A DNA stretch of 64,000 bases from Rostratula benghalensis (taxonomy: Eukaryota > Chordata > Aves > Charadriiformes > Rostratulidae): positions 2,293,952-2,357,951 of the forward strand of contig VXAI01000019.1 in assembly GCA_013399305.1 (NCBI GenBank). Direction: 5' to 3'. Below, piece by piece: positions 13,601 to 25,795 of this stretch (the stretch's first letter is position 1; every line of letters starts with the position of its first letter). Below the pieces are notes generated by a model. That model was not told the DNA's origin and did not search any database. It worked only from the letters and a program-made list of their open reading frames with translations. The position numbers and the translations under genes were made by a program.

Positions 13601-14202
13601 CGATATCTCGGTGGCAAAACCAATACCCCACAACCTTGGAGAATCTCCAAAAATCCTCTCACTCCCTCTACAGTCCCTACGTGGATGGCAGCAGCCGACT
13701 CCGGTTCTTTGGGGAGGATATTGGACCCATCCCAGGCTTTCCCATAAAACAAACCTCTTCCCATAGATCGCTTCTCTCGTTAATAGAGAGTTAATAGGCG
13801 CTCACAAGCAAGAAATACACAACTTCCTGTGCACCAGGGTGTGTTCCACAAAGACACGTTTAAGTGCTGGGGTATCGCCCAGGACTTCACATTGTACTTG
13901 GCTGGACACCTCAGAACGTGCTGGTGCCACTGGTTTCCTGAACCTCTCTGTCCCCGTGCGCTGTTCCAGGGTTACCAGATGAACCATCTGTCACCCACTT
14001 TTTGGCTTGCAGAGCCAAATCGAAGCCTTCCTTTGCTTATCAGGTACTAGGAAGGGCTGTGTAGTAACATCTACACCAGTGAGAAATTATTTTCTTTACG
14101 CAAGAGATTAAGTTTACAAAAAAAAAAAAAAAAAATTACATTTCTTAAAAGCATTCCAAACAGCCTAAACAAACCACTTGACAAGCACATGTTGGAACAA
14201 CC
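10605..14202 (-). other. Intron between the coiled-coil candidate exon and the shared exon
   Basis: No exon, RNA gene or CR1 fragment was recognised. It holds an 18-base A run (12385-12402), a purine-rich stretch (about 12418-12460) and another 18-base A run (14118-14135). Confidence 0.65.
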
Positions 14203-14243
14203 TCACTTCTCTCCCCACACTTTTGCAGTCACCATTCTCTTAC
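14203..14243 (-). other. Read-through tail of the coiled-coil ORF beyond the candidate donor
   Basis: If the donor at 14243 is not used, the frame continues through GKRMVTAKVWGEK and stops at TGA. In that case the ORF would be a 176-residue single-exon protein. No polyadenylation signal AATAAA was seen directly after the stop, which mildly favours splicing. Confidence 0.4.
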
Positions 14244-14733
14244 CCCTAAGCACCTTCTTTTCACATTCCTCATCCAAACTGTTAGCTTCCACAGGGCTCT
14301 CAAACCCCGTGTGTGTCTTGTGTAAGCATTTTTCAAAGAAAAAGCCTTGCTCAACATTTTCTCTTGTGGGAAGATGCAGGCTGGTAAAAACTTTCTGCCT
14401 CTCCTCCATTTTCTGGAAAGCCTTGTCTACACACATTAAATTGGTGCTCACTTCTTTGATCAGCAAGACCAGATCAGCCTGAGTGTTCAATCGAGCTTCC
14501 ATTTCTTCTCTTACTCGCTGGATTTCCTCAAGCACAGTCCTTATATCCAAGTGACTGGACTTCACCTCTGCTTTGAGATCTTCTTTCACCTGCTGCTGGC
14601 TCCTCTGCAGCGCCAACACCGTTCTGATTTCCTTCTGAGATGTTTCCACATCAAGCTTTAGCTCCTTCTGCCCAGCCTGCATGGCTTCCTGGCTGGCTTT
14701 GACTTCTGCCAACATAGCAGCGAGGCACTCCAT
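14244..14733 (-). CDS. Candidate alternative first coding exon of MTUS1, coiled-coil N terminus (novel or uncharacterised)
   Basis: An ATG at 14733 opens a 176-codon frame ending at TGA (14203-14205), with an in-frame TGA 13 codons upstream. At 14243 a good donor GTAAGA would end the exon after 163 codons plus one base, phase 1, exactly right for the acceptor at 10604; the join would give R-V-DKGKQW. The peptide starts MECLAAMLAEVKASQEAMQA and is a continuous Glu/Lys/Gln-rich coiled coil for about 115 residues. The motif IRTVL recurs at residues 36-40 and 64-68, exactly four heptads apart. It then becomes mixed (LPTRENVEQGFFFEKC). Codon use looks protein-like. MTUS1 is known to use several alternative N termini, so this may be one of them. 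Otherwise it is an intronic nested gene or retrocopy. I do not recognise the sequence itself. Confidence 0.55.
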
Positions 14734-17700
14734 CCCGATCCCACGGGAGTCCCAGCACCTCTTCCCGTGTCACAGCTCCCAAGCCGTCGGGGACATCTGT
14801 CAGGTGGGTAAAAGTCTGATGGGAGGCAAGACGAAGGCGCTAAATAAAATACTTCAGTGAGCAGGGCTGGAGAGCAGGCAGAGCTCCTGCTCAGGGCTCA
14901 GCCAGAGCACTAATCAGTTTAATTGGCAGATTATGCCACACCTGAATTTTTTAAAATCTTTTGCTGACATCACTGTAGGTGGGACGTCACCCCAAAAGCC
15001 ACTCCCAGCAGCCACTCCATCTCTGAATCAATCAAAGAATGCCCGGGCACCAGTAACCGGGTTTTGCTGCGAGGCACCAAAGGCTCGGTGGGAACGCGGT
15101 GGCCCTTCCTTCCTTCCCTCCCGACACACAAAGGCTGGAAAGGAGCCTCAGTCGCCCGCAGGAGCTGAAAGCCAAACACTTCCAGCAGCACCTCATTACT
15201 CAACGAGGTGATTACACACCTGTCCTTCTGCTAATGTTTGCAGCCAGGGTTCAGGAGCAGAGCGGGGTGAGCACCGTGGACATTGGCTTGCTCCCACTGA
15301 ACGCCCTCTCCTCATTCCCACGCTGAGCAACGCTCTTTCCGCAGTCTTTGGACAAACCCAGATCCTGAGGAAGCCCCTCTGGTCCACAAACAACAAGCAG
15401 CTGCCAGAGCAATACGGGAAAACTGACTAATGAGATATTTTTGGCAGGTTAAGGAGGCCAAGCCTTTTAGATACCAGGTCCGAGTGTGAACTTCTCTCTG
15501 TAAAAGCTGAGGCTTCTTACTTATTTAAGCACAGAACTCAGAACTCATCATAGATCCTGGCTCCACGTAGAAACAGGTAGATTAACAACACCAGGCTGTT
15601 AGCTGTTGGGTTATGCGGTGATTGAACTACCCAACCAACGGGTTCCATTCAGAAGTGACCAACACAATGTAGATCTTGGTCTACAGAAGGCACCAGTCTC
15701 CTCCTTCAAAGAGGTGAGCTGGTATTTCAGCACAACACCCAGCACTCACAGCAGGCCTCGGAGCAGTGCACAAGCTGGAGCTCAGGAGAGCTTTTGCACC
15801 ACACCTTTGGTCCTGTCACAGCTCCAGGACAGTTGTGGAGAAAGTGATGATCCCACAGAAACCCCAGAGCAGAGGACCTGTGCTATCCAGCCAAGCCCAC
15901 GCTACCCCCATACCCCCATCCACACCACTTTGGGCTAGAAGTGTTACAGACAACACCAACAGTCCAAGCATGCACAGGCGCAGGATTTCCATCTCACCTC
16001 AGTGCTACTGGCCAAAGAACCAATCTGGGGAGCCCTGCTTGCAAGGGAATTTTACTGCTCACTTTCCAGTTCACCTCCTGCACAAGTTCAGAAGTACTCA
16101 TGGGACCCAGAAGGTAGCAGAGTCATGTCCTCCTCACAGAGCATCTCGTGGTTTGCAGGTGCCCCCTGACTGTCCTGCTGTCACGGTGGTACCACAGCCT
16201 CTGGTGAACACAGTGCTGATGGTAGAGATTTTTCCCAAGACTTTGGATCACCTGCCAGACAGACAAGGGCTTTCTGATGGGAGTTCCAGCACAGCTACAG
16301 GGCACAGGAGCAGCTTCTTCCCCCATTTCTGGCTGGACAGCTATCCTGAGAGCTCCTGAGCATTAGTAGTCACACAAGAGTCACCACTAAAGACCATTAC
16401 ACAAAACAGGCCACAGAAGCACGATGTAAAGCTTGAATCTGGGTAATACCTTTGACCAAAAAAAATGCAGGTAGGTGAAGAGAGCCAGGTATGAGCACCC
16501 ACAGCACAGCTGCATCCCTAGAGCAACACCTGTCCAGTGTGACACACCATTCCAACCTTCACCATACCTTAATGGTTCCTAAAAATCCCACAAATGGAAG
16601 TGAAACACTCATCATACACTTCCTGGCAGGAAATGAGAATGCAGTGGAATGAATTTCCACCGGTTCAGGTATGATACAGGTAGAGAAAAGGTCTCCCTCA
16701 GGAGGAGGGTATTCACCAGGCTCATCCATGTGACCACTCAAGATCTAACTCTTCCTGACAGGCCAAAGGCTGCAGCCTCCTTTCTACACGTGTGTGCACA
16801 CCCATCCCAAGTGCTCTCTGCTATAATACACAGCGGAGAAAAGCTCTCCTTGAAAATTGCTCTCTTGCTCTACATGAAAACTTTAATACCACCCATAACA
16901 TCATCGATGCATTTAGTACATCCCACACTCAAACTCAGAGGTCTGATCACGAAGGACTCCATGATTTCTAAAGATCACCTTCTTCACACAGCTTCCAGAC
17001 AGGCTGCCTTTGCTTTCTCCACTCCAGAAGAAGCTCTTCAAGAACTTATCTAAAATTAAATTCACATGTAGAAGTAATTTGCTACAAAGCAAACTTGCTG
17101 GTACTTTGAATTTTACAACCTGTCCAAGGAAAGCACCAGGCCTAGTTTTTGAAGTCAGCACAAACTCTCTAGACCACAGCAACGGTTGTATTTTACAGCA
17201 TTAGGTGATACAGCGCATTTGAAATATTAATCAAAAGAGTTTACACAAAGCTTATAGTGAACCTTACAAATAATCCACTACACTTTGACCTTCAGGGTGG
17301 TTTTACCTTCTGACCAGCTGACCAGTTTGTACAACCAGGACTGGGGTCAGACTTAAAACAGCAACCAGATACTTTCACTTCCCAAATGTGAAAGAGGAAG
17401 CACCTCAAGATCACCTCAAGATACTGACTTTCCTCTTTTTCAAGAAGTCTGGTTTACACCTAATTATAATTGGTACCTGAACATACTCCCCCCACTGCCA
17501 AAAAAAAAAACAAAACCACACACAAAAAAAATCAAACCCAAACCCCACCCTTGGACTTCTTGGCATTAGGCTAGCAAAGAGTTTGAGAACTAAAGAGAAA
17601 GACCGAGTTGAAAAGGAAAAAAAGGTGGTAAGGACCAGAGAGGGCTACAGAACAGAGTACCTGCTCCATGGAATAGGAGGGAACACTTGGACAAGAACAT

Positions 17701-18956
17701 ATCCTTGCAAACTGGGTATCTCCATCCTGTACAATATTAACAACCGTGAAGGACCTTCAGCTGTGCTCAGGGGAGTTTTGAGCTGGATCAGATTTCTCCA
17801 AATACGCTGATAAGCACTAAAGTAAACTTGAAGGTCTACCTGTTTTTATGATTTCTGAAGAATGCAGACCTGCACTGCTGACCTCCACTCCAGATGCTTC
17901 ATCTTTTCCTCCTGTGAGGGAGTCAGCCCCGTCGGTGCAGTAATGTGTGACCCATGGGTCTCATTCCCTTCAGGAGCTATCAAATCTCAGTCTCCCATCT
18001 GAACACGTCAGTGAGTACATAACTTCACCTTTCATGTTAATCTTTACACAGCTAGTTTCTGAAGCCCCCAAAAAACAACAAAAATCTTTACAATTTCCCT
18101 CCCATCCTCTCCCCCCCACTGCAATGCGTACAAGCTATTCCAGCAATGCAACAACCCATCAACCCTTTGATGATCTCACGCCTTGGATTTTAAAGTTTGC
18201 CTCGTGACAAGCTACAGAGGAGACTTGGAAACATCCATACAAATAAGGAAACCACTGGGTGGAATCTGCAACATTACCTTTGAGAGGACCTGGAAATTTG
18301 GCTAGCTGTAAATTACCACCCTGAATTCTTTCAAAACTCCTGCTCTGGGCTATGAACCCAGGAAGCAGTTTCAGACAAATATACAGGGAAAGCAGCCACA
18401 GAACTAAATTAACGGTGTCTGTGGAGGGCCTGACAGGCTAGACTTGGATGGAAACCTTCCAACCCACCCCCTTCCCCCAGCCGCTCCGCAGCTTGGTCAA
18501 CCATAATTTTCACCTGCATCCAGCTTGGCAAGTGGCAAACACACACCTTCCTGCTGCACCTCTCAGAGTCCAGGCTGGTGACCATAAAGACACAGGCTCC
18601 TGAAGAAGTGATGTTCTGTTCCCAACCTCTGCCTTGGGCCTGTCTCTATGAGCCAGTGCAGACAGCCCCAACTTGCACAACGCGTGTCAAGCACGTCAGT
18701 CACAAGCCAGTTCCAGTCCACGGGAAAGCAGCTCCATTTTTCAGAGCTGTGCCTAAATAATTTGCCCAACTGAAATGCTGAAGATGCCAACATGCCTTAG
18801 AAACTCTTCTAGGTGCTTATTCAGAAGGTCTTGCCTGGAGGAAGGGAAATAGGACTTCTCATCTTGCACCCTCCTCAAATCAATGTGGTCTGAAGGCCAA
18901 GACAACAACTAAATGCTTTCTAGAGCAAGATCCCAGCTCTCCCATCCCTTTACTCT

Positions 18957-19380
18957 CAGAATAGAATAGAATAGTTTGGGTTGAAAGGGACCTCAAGAGG
19001 TCATTTAGTCCAACCTCGCCTGCAATGAGCAGGGACATCTTCAGGTTCAATTTGACCTTAAGTTTCCAGGGATGGGGCATCTACCACCTCTCTGGGCAAC
19101 ACAGGCCACTGTTTCACCATCCCCAGTGTAAAAAAAATCTTCCTTGGATCTAACCTAAACCCACTCTCTTTCAATTTCAGCAGCCCTGCTGAAAAGTTTG
19201 TCCCCATCTCTATGAGCCCCCTTTAGGTACTACAAGGAGCTCTAAGGTCTCCCTGGAGCTTTCTTTTCTCCAGGCTGAACAACCCCAACTCTCTCAGCCT
19301 GTCCTCACAGCAGAGGGGCTCCAGGCCTCTGAGCATCTTTCATGGCCCTCCCTTGGACCTGCTCCAACAGGTCCACATAA
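18957..19380 (-). mobile_element. CR1 LINE 3' fragment with (AGAAT)n tail
   Basis: Antisense CR1. The left end is a short AGAAT repeat replacing the octamer, followed by TTGAAAGGGACCTCAAGAGG, GGGATGGGGCATCTACCAC and CTCTCTCAGCCTGTCCTCAC. It is one of the longer copies in the window and appears diverged. Confidence 0.94.
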
Positions 19381-20435
19381 CCTCTTGAGTTTCCCTTCTT
19401 CAGGGTCAGCCACTAGCCCCTGTTCAGGAACATCAGCCTATTTTGGCTGTCCTCAAATTATTTTCAAGTTGTCCTGAATGAGAGAACCAGTAACCATCAC
19501 AGAGGCTTTTAAAAAGGTTGCAGGAACTGAATAGAATTTAAGTGCAGGGAGGTAAAACCTGACCCAGAAGCTTAAACTGACTCAGCAGGATCAAAACACA
19601 CACAGCAGAAACCCCTCTGCCTCTCTTTGCAGGGGTACAAAGGTTTTTCAGCATATTTTTCCTTAAATGCCTGTACAGCCCGGAGGGGGGAGCGCAGAAT
19701 CGTCACACATGACTCCAGGCGTTCAGGTCTGAAGTAGTAGCTTCACAAATCAGCATCTCTCCTCTCACACCAGCCCCTCCGTTGACCTACAGTGCTCTAG
19801 CACTGCTTTCTAGCCTCGGCACGAGCTTTTTAAACCCATCCCTTTTCGCTCTTCCACTTCCAGCCACGGATCTGGATAGCCTGATTACACACACGGCAGC
19901 GAAAAGGAAAGGGAAATCTGGGAGGTGTTTACCTACTTCAAAGAGCTCTGTGCCTGTTCACTGTGTTCATCACACACATGCCTCACATGCCTCACAGCAC
20001 TGGCCACACGGGGTTTCATGGTGCAGGAGCAAGTTTCTTCTGAAGCAGAACCTACTGGCGTGCCAGGCACTTCCCTGGCTGTTACAATGCGGGCTGTTGG
20101 GTAAGAAACCAAATAATACAGACAACCCCCGAGTCCTGCAGCCTAAAGCTGTTCCCTAGAAACTACAAGGTACAGCACAAAGCTCTTCACTAGCTTCTTC
20201 CTTGTTGACACAACAAACGGACCGTGAACCAAGGGTGCCGTTTCATTACGGCTTAACACAGAAACAGGGGTAGAAGAGGAAACCTGTAAGGGCAGGTGAC
20301 TGGGAAGAAACCAAGCAAGGACAGTTTTCCAACAGCACACCTTTCTAAGCAAGCTTTTGCACGTTCTCCACAAAAGGCTTAGCAACCCTAAGCAGTCCTG
20401 AACTACTCTCCACAAGGGTTCTTCTGAAGGCAGAC

Positions 20436-20570
20436 AGAATGGCAGGAGTTGGAAAGGACCTTTAAAGATCACCCAGTTCCAACCCCGCTGCCATGGGCAG
20501 GGACACCTCCCACCAGACCAGGTTGCTCAAAGCCCCATCCAGCCTGGCCTTGAACACCTCTGGGAATGCC
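20436..20570 (-). mobile_element. CR1 LINE 3' fragment
   Basis: Antisense CR1: AGAATGGCAGGAGTTGGAAA, then CCACCAGACCAGGTTGCTC and CCAGCCTGGCCTTGAACACC. Short 5'-truncated copy. Confidence 0.94.
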
Positions 20571-22061
20571 ATCCTACTCTTATGCCAGTTCATCTAACAC
20601 ATACCTGGTACTCTGCCAGGCTCTGATGTGATAACCCACAGCCTGTAGCAATCCCTCTCTCCTGCAGTGTGATGGTCTGGACCTTTCCTGTTGGGTTATG
20701 AGCGTGTCCCTGCCATCTTCTCATGAGGCAGAGAGCTCTGCCTGCAATCAGGAGCTGCTGGAGGCAGCCATGGATCCAAGACTAACAAAATACCATCACT
20801 GCGAGTGTGACATCGCACCAAGGCTCCTAGATAAGGCTCAGGACATCATCTTTCCAGTTTCTACCCCAGACTTACCCACATGGCAGCCTTTGAACTGGCT
20901 TCCCCACGTGTACAAGCCTATTGAAATTAACCATCCATTAAGGCCTCAGTATTACTCAACAGAAAAAAAATTAATGCTTTCATCCAAGTGATTAACACTG
21001 ATTTATCTTTGTTCCCCTAAAATGTCACCTGTCCTATGAAATATGGCTCTCAAGCTTGTACAGCTGTTTTAGGGCACTGTCAAATGCACTGCTGATCACT
21101 GGGAGCACAGTGCTATGTCCCCCAGAGGAAGGAAGCACTTTAAGGACACACATTTTCTGTTCCAAATAATTGGGTGTGATCAGTTACTATAGTGATTAAG
21201 CACACAGAATTCTCCATGTGGCATTAGCTTTCCTCGCTTTTCTGAAGATTGTAATTTATGTTTTAAAACCTACATTATTAACCTTGTACTGAGGTATAGC
21301 TTTGCAAGGAGCTGTATTATTATCTCATGCAGCTGAAACAAAATGCATTACCTTCCCTATCACTGGTGGCTTCCAAAACAAAAGCATAAAGACATTTTTA
21401 AAAAAGCATAAAAGACAAACAAAAGCATAAAAAAAGCATTGGCCTAACTCATGTCACTGCAGCAACTGCCTGATCAACCCGTCTGGGCTTTTTTTAAAAG
21501 AGCAAGTTTTGAAGGGAAGTCTGGTGATCAAGACTCTCTTGGACTGTGCCCTACGCTCTCTTAGTTTTACTGATCTCTGTCATTTCATCAGTCGCTGTTT
21601 CTTTTCCATTCATGATGATGACAAGAAGGAGTATCGGGTGAGATGTCAAATTTCGCTCTGCATTTTGTCAACCCCAGTAGTGCTGCACTGACACTCGGTG
21701 ATAACTGCAGGAAAGAATTTAAAAACCACTTCAAAAGAGGGACGTCCAAGTATTCTAGCAGATGAGAAGATTGGAAGGGATAATCTTTACAAGTCACGTT
21801 TTACAAAGGATTTAAAGGAGTCCCAGACGTGAACACTAAGTGTGTAATTGATGTGTCTGTCAGATGTCTGCCTGTTCAATGCACAGTACACATGGAAGCC
21901 CGACTGATACTCTGAAATCTCAGCGCTGTGCCCAGGACATCTTTTACCTTATGTACCACAGGCATGTCTTGTAGTGTCACAGAGTTGTGAGCACTTAATA
22001 GACAAAGCAAATTTTTGCCTAATATTGCATTTCACAGTACATTTCACCAAGTTTACTGGAA

Positions 22062-22092
22062 CTGTAACAGCTAGAACTGTAACAGCTAGAAT
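22062..22092 (+). repeat. Direct tandem duplication
   Basis: AACTGTAACAGCTAGA occurs twice back to back. A small intronic duplication, probably slippage-derived. Confidence 0.8.
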
Positions 22093-25000
22093 TAAATTAG
22101 GTTTTTACCTAGCCAGTACACATCAAGCATGAATATGAGCCACACATCTGCTACCAAGATAAAAATATTAGTAAAGCCACCACATATTCAGAGCTGACTG
22201 CAAACTAAAACAAATTTGAAGTGTTTGGCAATTTACAGAAGGCAACTCAAACACGCACCAGCCAGACTTCCAGTGGGCCAAGGTGGTTCTGGTTGTTTTC
22301 TAAATAACCAAGAACAATACTGACACACTTGATTTCTTGGCCTGTTCTGACCTAGGACGAAGCCCAACAAACTCTAGTTAACCACACAGTGCTACATACC
22401 ACCATCTGAGGGAAAAGAAAATGAGGGGGAAGATGGCAGAACTAGCTTATTGTACTAATAGTGCAAAGCCTAAAGCAAGGAAGTTTGGATATGAGAGGAA
22501 CCAGCCATATGTCCACCAATTAAATAACTCTTAATTCACCTCAGGAAAAAAACAAAACGAAACCTTGCAGTGAGTCATTAATTTTTAAGGACAAAGATGA
22601 CAACAGGATGGGAAGTAATTGCACTAGAATGTGTTATGTTGTGCTGGTGCCTTGGCCAGTAAGGACCGAGTTAAAGTCTGTGAACTGTATCTCAAACTAC
22701 TGCCCGTGGCTTCGGCATCCAAATTTTGCTACATCAGTGCCACAGGCACCTTTGAATTCCCGAGCTTTTCAAAGAGAAAAAAATGCTATATTGGAAGCTA
22801 GCAATTATGCTTCCATCACAAGGGGTTTATATTTAAGGAAGTTTCTTGTTCACTTATTGCTCTGAGTAGGCAGAGAGACACCTGAAGCAGGTCCTCTTTT
22901 TCCTGCATACCTTATAGTTCCAGCTGAGTCTTCTCATCCCCAAAACACACAGCTGCCCAAAGAACCAGGCACAGCGTGATGTTCAAGACTGATGTTCTTC
23001 ACTCCTCTCTGCTGCTCTTCCCACCTCCCGCACAGCAAGTTCCTCCTTGTTGTCTGGTGCCCTCTACTGCTTCATCACAACCACAGGATGGGGCATGGTT
23101 TTGCCCTTCAATCGTTCTGCAGCCTCTCTCTACCCAGGTAGGACCCAGAGTCAACTGCAACGGGGAATCCCTCTGTGGTTAGCTCATACCATCTGCAATC
23201 CCTTCCAGGATCCCATTAATTGCTTCCCCGGTGAAAATCCTGATGCTTTCTTCTTATCTCCACACAATTTATTTTTTGCATCATAAATTTATTCTAGATC
23301 TATGGCTGCAACATCCCTAGGTTTTAATAGCTAATTGCAGGAAGAACTCCAAAGAAACCAAACAGGGTTCTTGTAGCATATACAATTAAGGTTTTAAGTT
23401 GGTATGGAGGTCCGTTTTGTTGCAAAAAAAGCCCTCCACAATCCACCCTAGAACTAATTTGGAACTTTAACTGAATCATTGATTGTATGTGCCCCCATTC
23501 CCATGTAGGAATACTTCCATCACAACCAATGCATGGTTAGTTAACTGCCAGCATATTTACTAAATCAGCTTGATGTTAGAGTTTAAAAAAATATTTAAAA
23601 AATTTAAAAATTACCAGATTCTTAACTACTCAAAGTAGGTTTTCAGAGTAAGAATCTACATAAAGCTCAGTAACTTGCAAGGAGCCATAACCTTTCCCTG
23701 AAAACAACTGTGCAGGAGACATGTAAACTACATGCTGACCACGAGACCAGCACATGAACATGCAACATCATTTCTGGTGCAGTATCTGCAGCTACCTTGG
23801 ATGGAGAGGACAGAGTGGCTTTTAGTTTGAACTCAGAAGCTATTTATTCAATCACACTAATTTGAGCTGATGTTACACGACTGCAACAAATGTCACTGGA
23901 CTTAAGGGTGGCGCTGAAATGCTGCCCAAAGGATATTATGGAAGAAAAAGTAGGGCAGGCAGAGGGAATATAAAGAGCCTTGGTTATCCTTTGTATTATT
24001 GCCCTTGTGCCAAAACTGTTTCTGAATGTATCCAGTGACTGTTACTGATGCTAAAGAAACTCTACATCTGTTTAAAGACAAATAAATCCAGATTACACTC
24101 AAATTCACTGATGTTGTTCTTTAAAGAGTGATAGCAATTCTAAGCATGTAGGAACCTCTATAACCAGTGTGAAGTTATCCATAATAATCACACTTGATCT
24201 ACCAAAAGATCACAAAAAAATTCCATTCTGACATTTCCCTCATAAAATACATAACTACTGTTTGCAATTTCAAGTTACTAAATAAACAGCCAACATCCAA
24301 ATTCTCCTTTTGGTACATACAGATTCACTTTGAGAGAAGTCACAAATTTCTGACTATAAAATAAGAGTATAAAACAATTCAGAGACCAAGCTAGGACGTG
24401 AATTTTGCCCATAGCTTAAAAAAAATATATATAAAAAATAAATTCAGTGATGACAGGCATAATTATATTTGTAGGCTAGAAACAAACAGAGAAAATTAAA
24501 TTTTACAGTAACTGTTTGACTTCCCAAATCCCTCCAAGGATCAGTCCTAGAGCTCTTCAGAGCTATGTAGAAAATGCCAATGTAGCTTTTTCAACAGCAT
24601 TCACCATGGTACTCAATAACCTTGTTTTAATCAGTATTTCCATTGGTTTTAATCATTATCTCCACTGGTTTTAATCACGGCCCAAAAGGGCATCCCAGCA
24701 GGCCCAATATATTTATATTACCCATTTCAATTTACAGTTCAAGCACCTGCACTATTCATCCTTTTGATTACTCACATCAACACAGTTAACACAAAGTAAA
24801 GTCTCTGCAGAACGAAGGAAAACTTAAGCAGCCACCAAAATTACAGATAAGCTCCCACCTTTAGGAAAGTGTATTTTAGGAGGCAGCAGCATCACGTGTT
24901 TTAAGGAATTTCAGCACAGTTGAACATGTGTCTAAAATTAACCTTGAAACAGTACTTCAGAGCTGTGACACACAATTTGCTGGTCAATAGAGTAAAATAG

Positions 25001-25506
25001 CATTGTCACAGAACCACTGCAGTTGCTACTGGCTAAAATCATTCACGTGAACTCAACCTTCCATGTTTTGGCACAAGCAGAAGACCAGAAATACGGCATC
25101 TGGAGTGCCCCATACCAGCTCCAAGTGCTGGTGGAACATCCCCTGCTCAAAAGCCACACGGAACACAACTTACACAATTCCTGGCAGTCACCACATCATC
25201 GTTAAGGACCCATTTGTGTATTTCCTGTTATGTTAAAGTTTTCCTGTTCTTAAGCAGCAAAGATGTCTCCCCAGGGACATGCCTAGAACATTGCACACCA
25301 TGGTTTGAGGAAGAGCTGAGTGCAACTCAACGGAGCCCCCGTGGAAACCTCTTGCCAAGCTGAAAACAAAAGGGAGGACAGGGCAGCACCCAGTGCCTTT
25401 ATCAGCCACAAGATCTAACGTGTCCCCACCCTGTGAGAGGAGAACAGTCCTGGTTCCTGCCAGCTGCCCCTGGAAGCCAGGGGACTGCTCTTGAAAGTGA
25501 GATTTC

Positions 25507-25795
25507 TGTGTATGTTTAATTTGGAGGAGGCTAAGGGGAGACCTCATTGCCCTCTACAACTCCCTGAAAGGAGGCTGTAGAGAGCTGGGTGCTGGCCTCT
25601 TCTCCCAAGGGAATAACTACAGGACCAGAGGCAATGGTCTGAAGTTGCAGCAGGAGAGGTTCAGGTTAGATATTGGGAAGAATGACTTTCCTGAGAGGGT
25701 GGTCAGGCACTGGAACAGCCTGCCCAGGGAGATGGTGGAGTCACCAGCCCTGGAGGTATTTAAGAAACCTGTAGATGGGACACTTGAGGGCATGC
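25507..25795 (+). mobile_element. CR1 LINE fragment encoding the ORF2 tail
   Basis: Sense CR1 starting near TTTGGAGGAGGCTAAGGGG. The translated part [19 protein letters not shown] and [15 protein letters not shown] is the C-terminal end of CR1 ORF2. It stops abruptly after GTAGATGGGACACTTGAGGG without the usual 3' end, so it lacks both ends. It differs by one residue in forty from the inverted copy at 4819. Confidence 0.95.
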
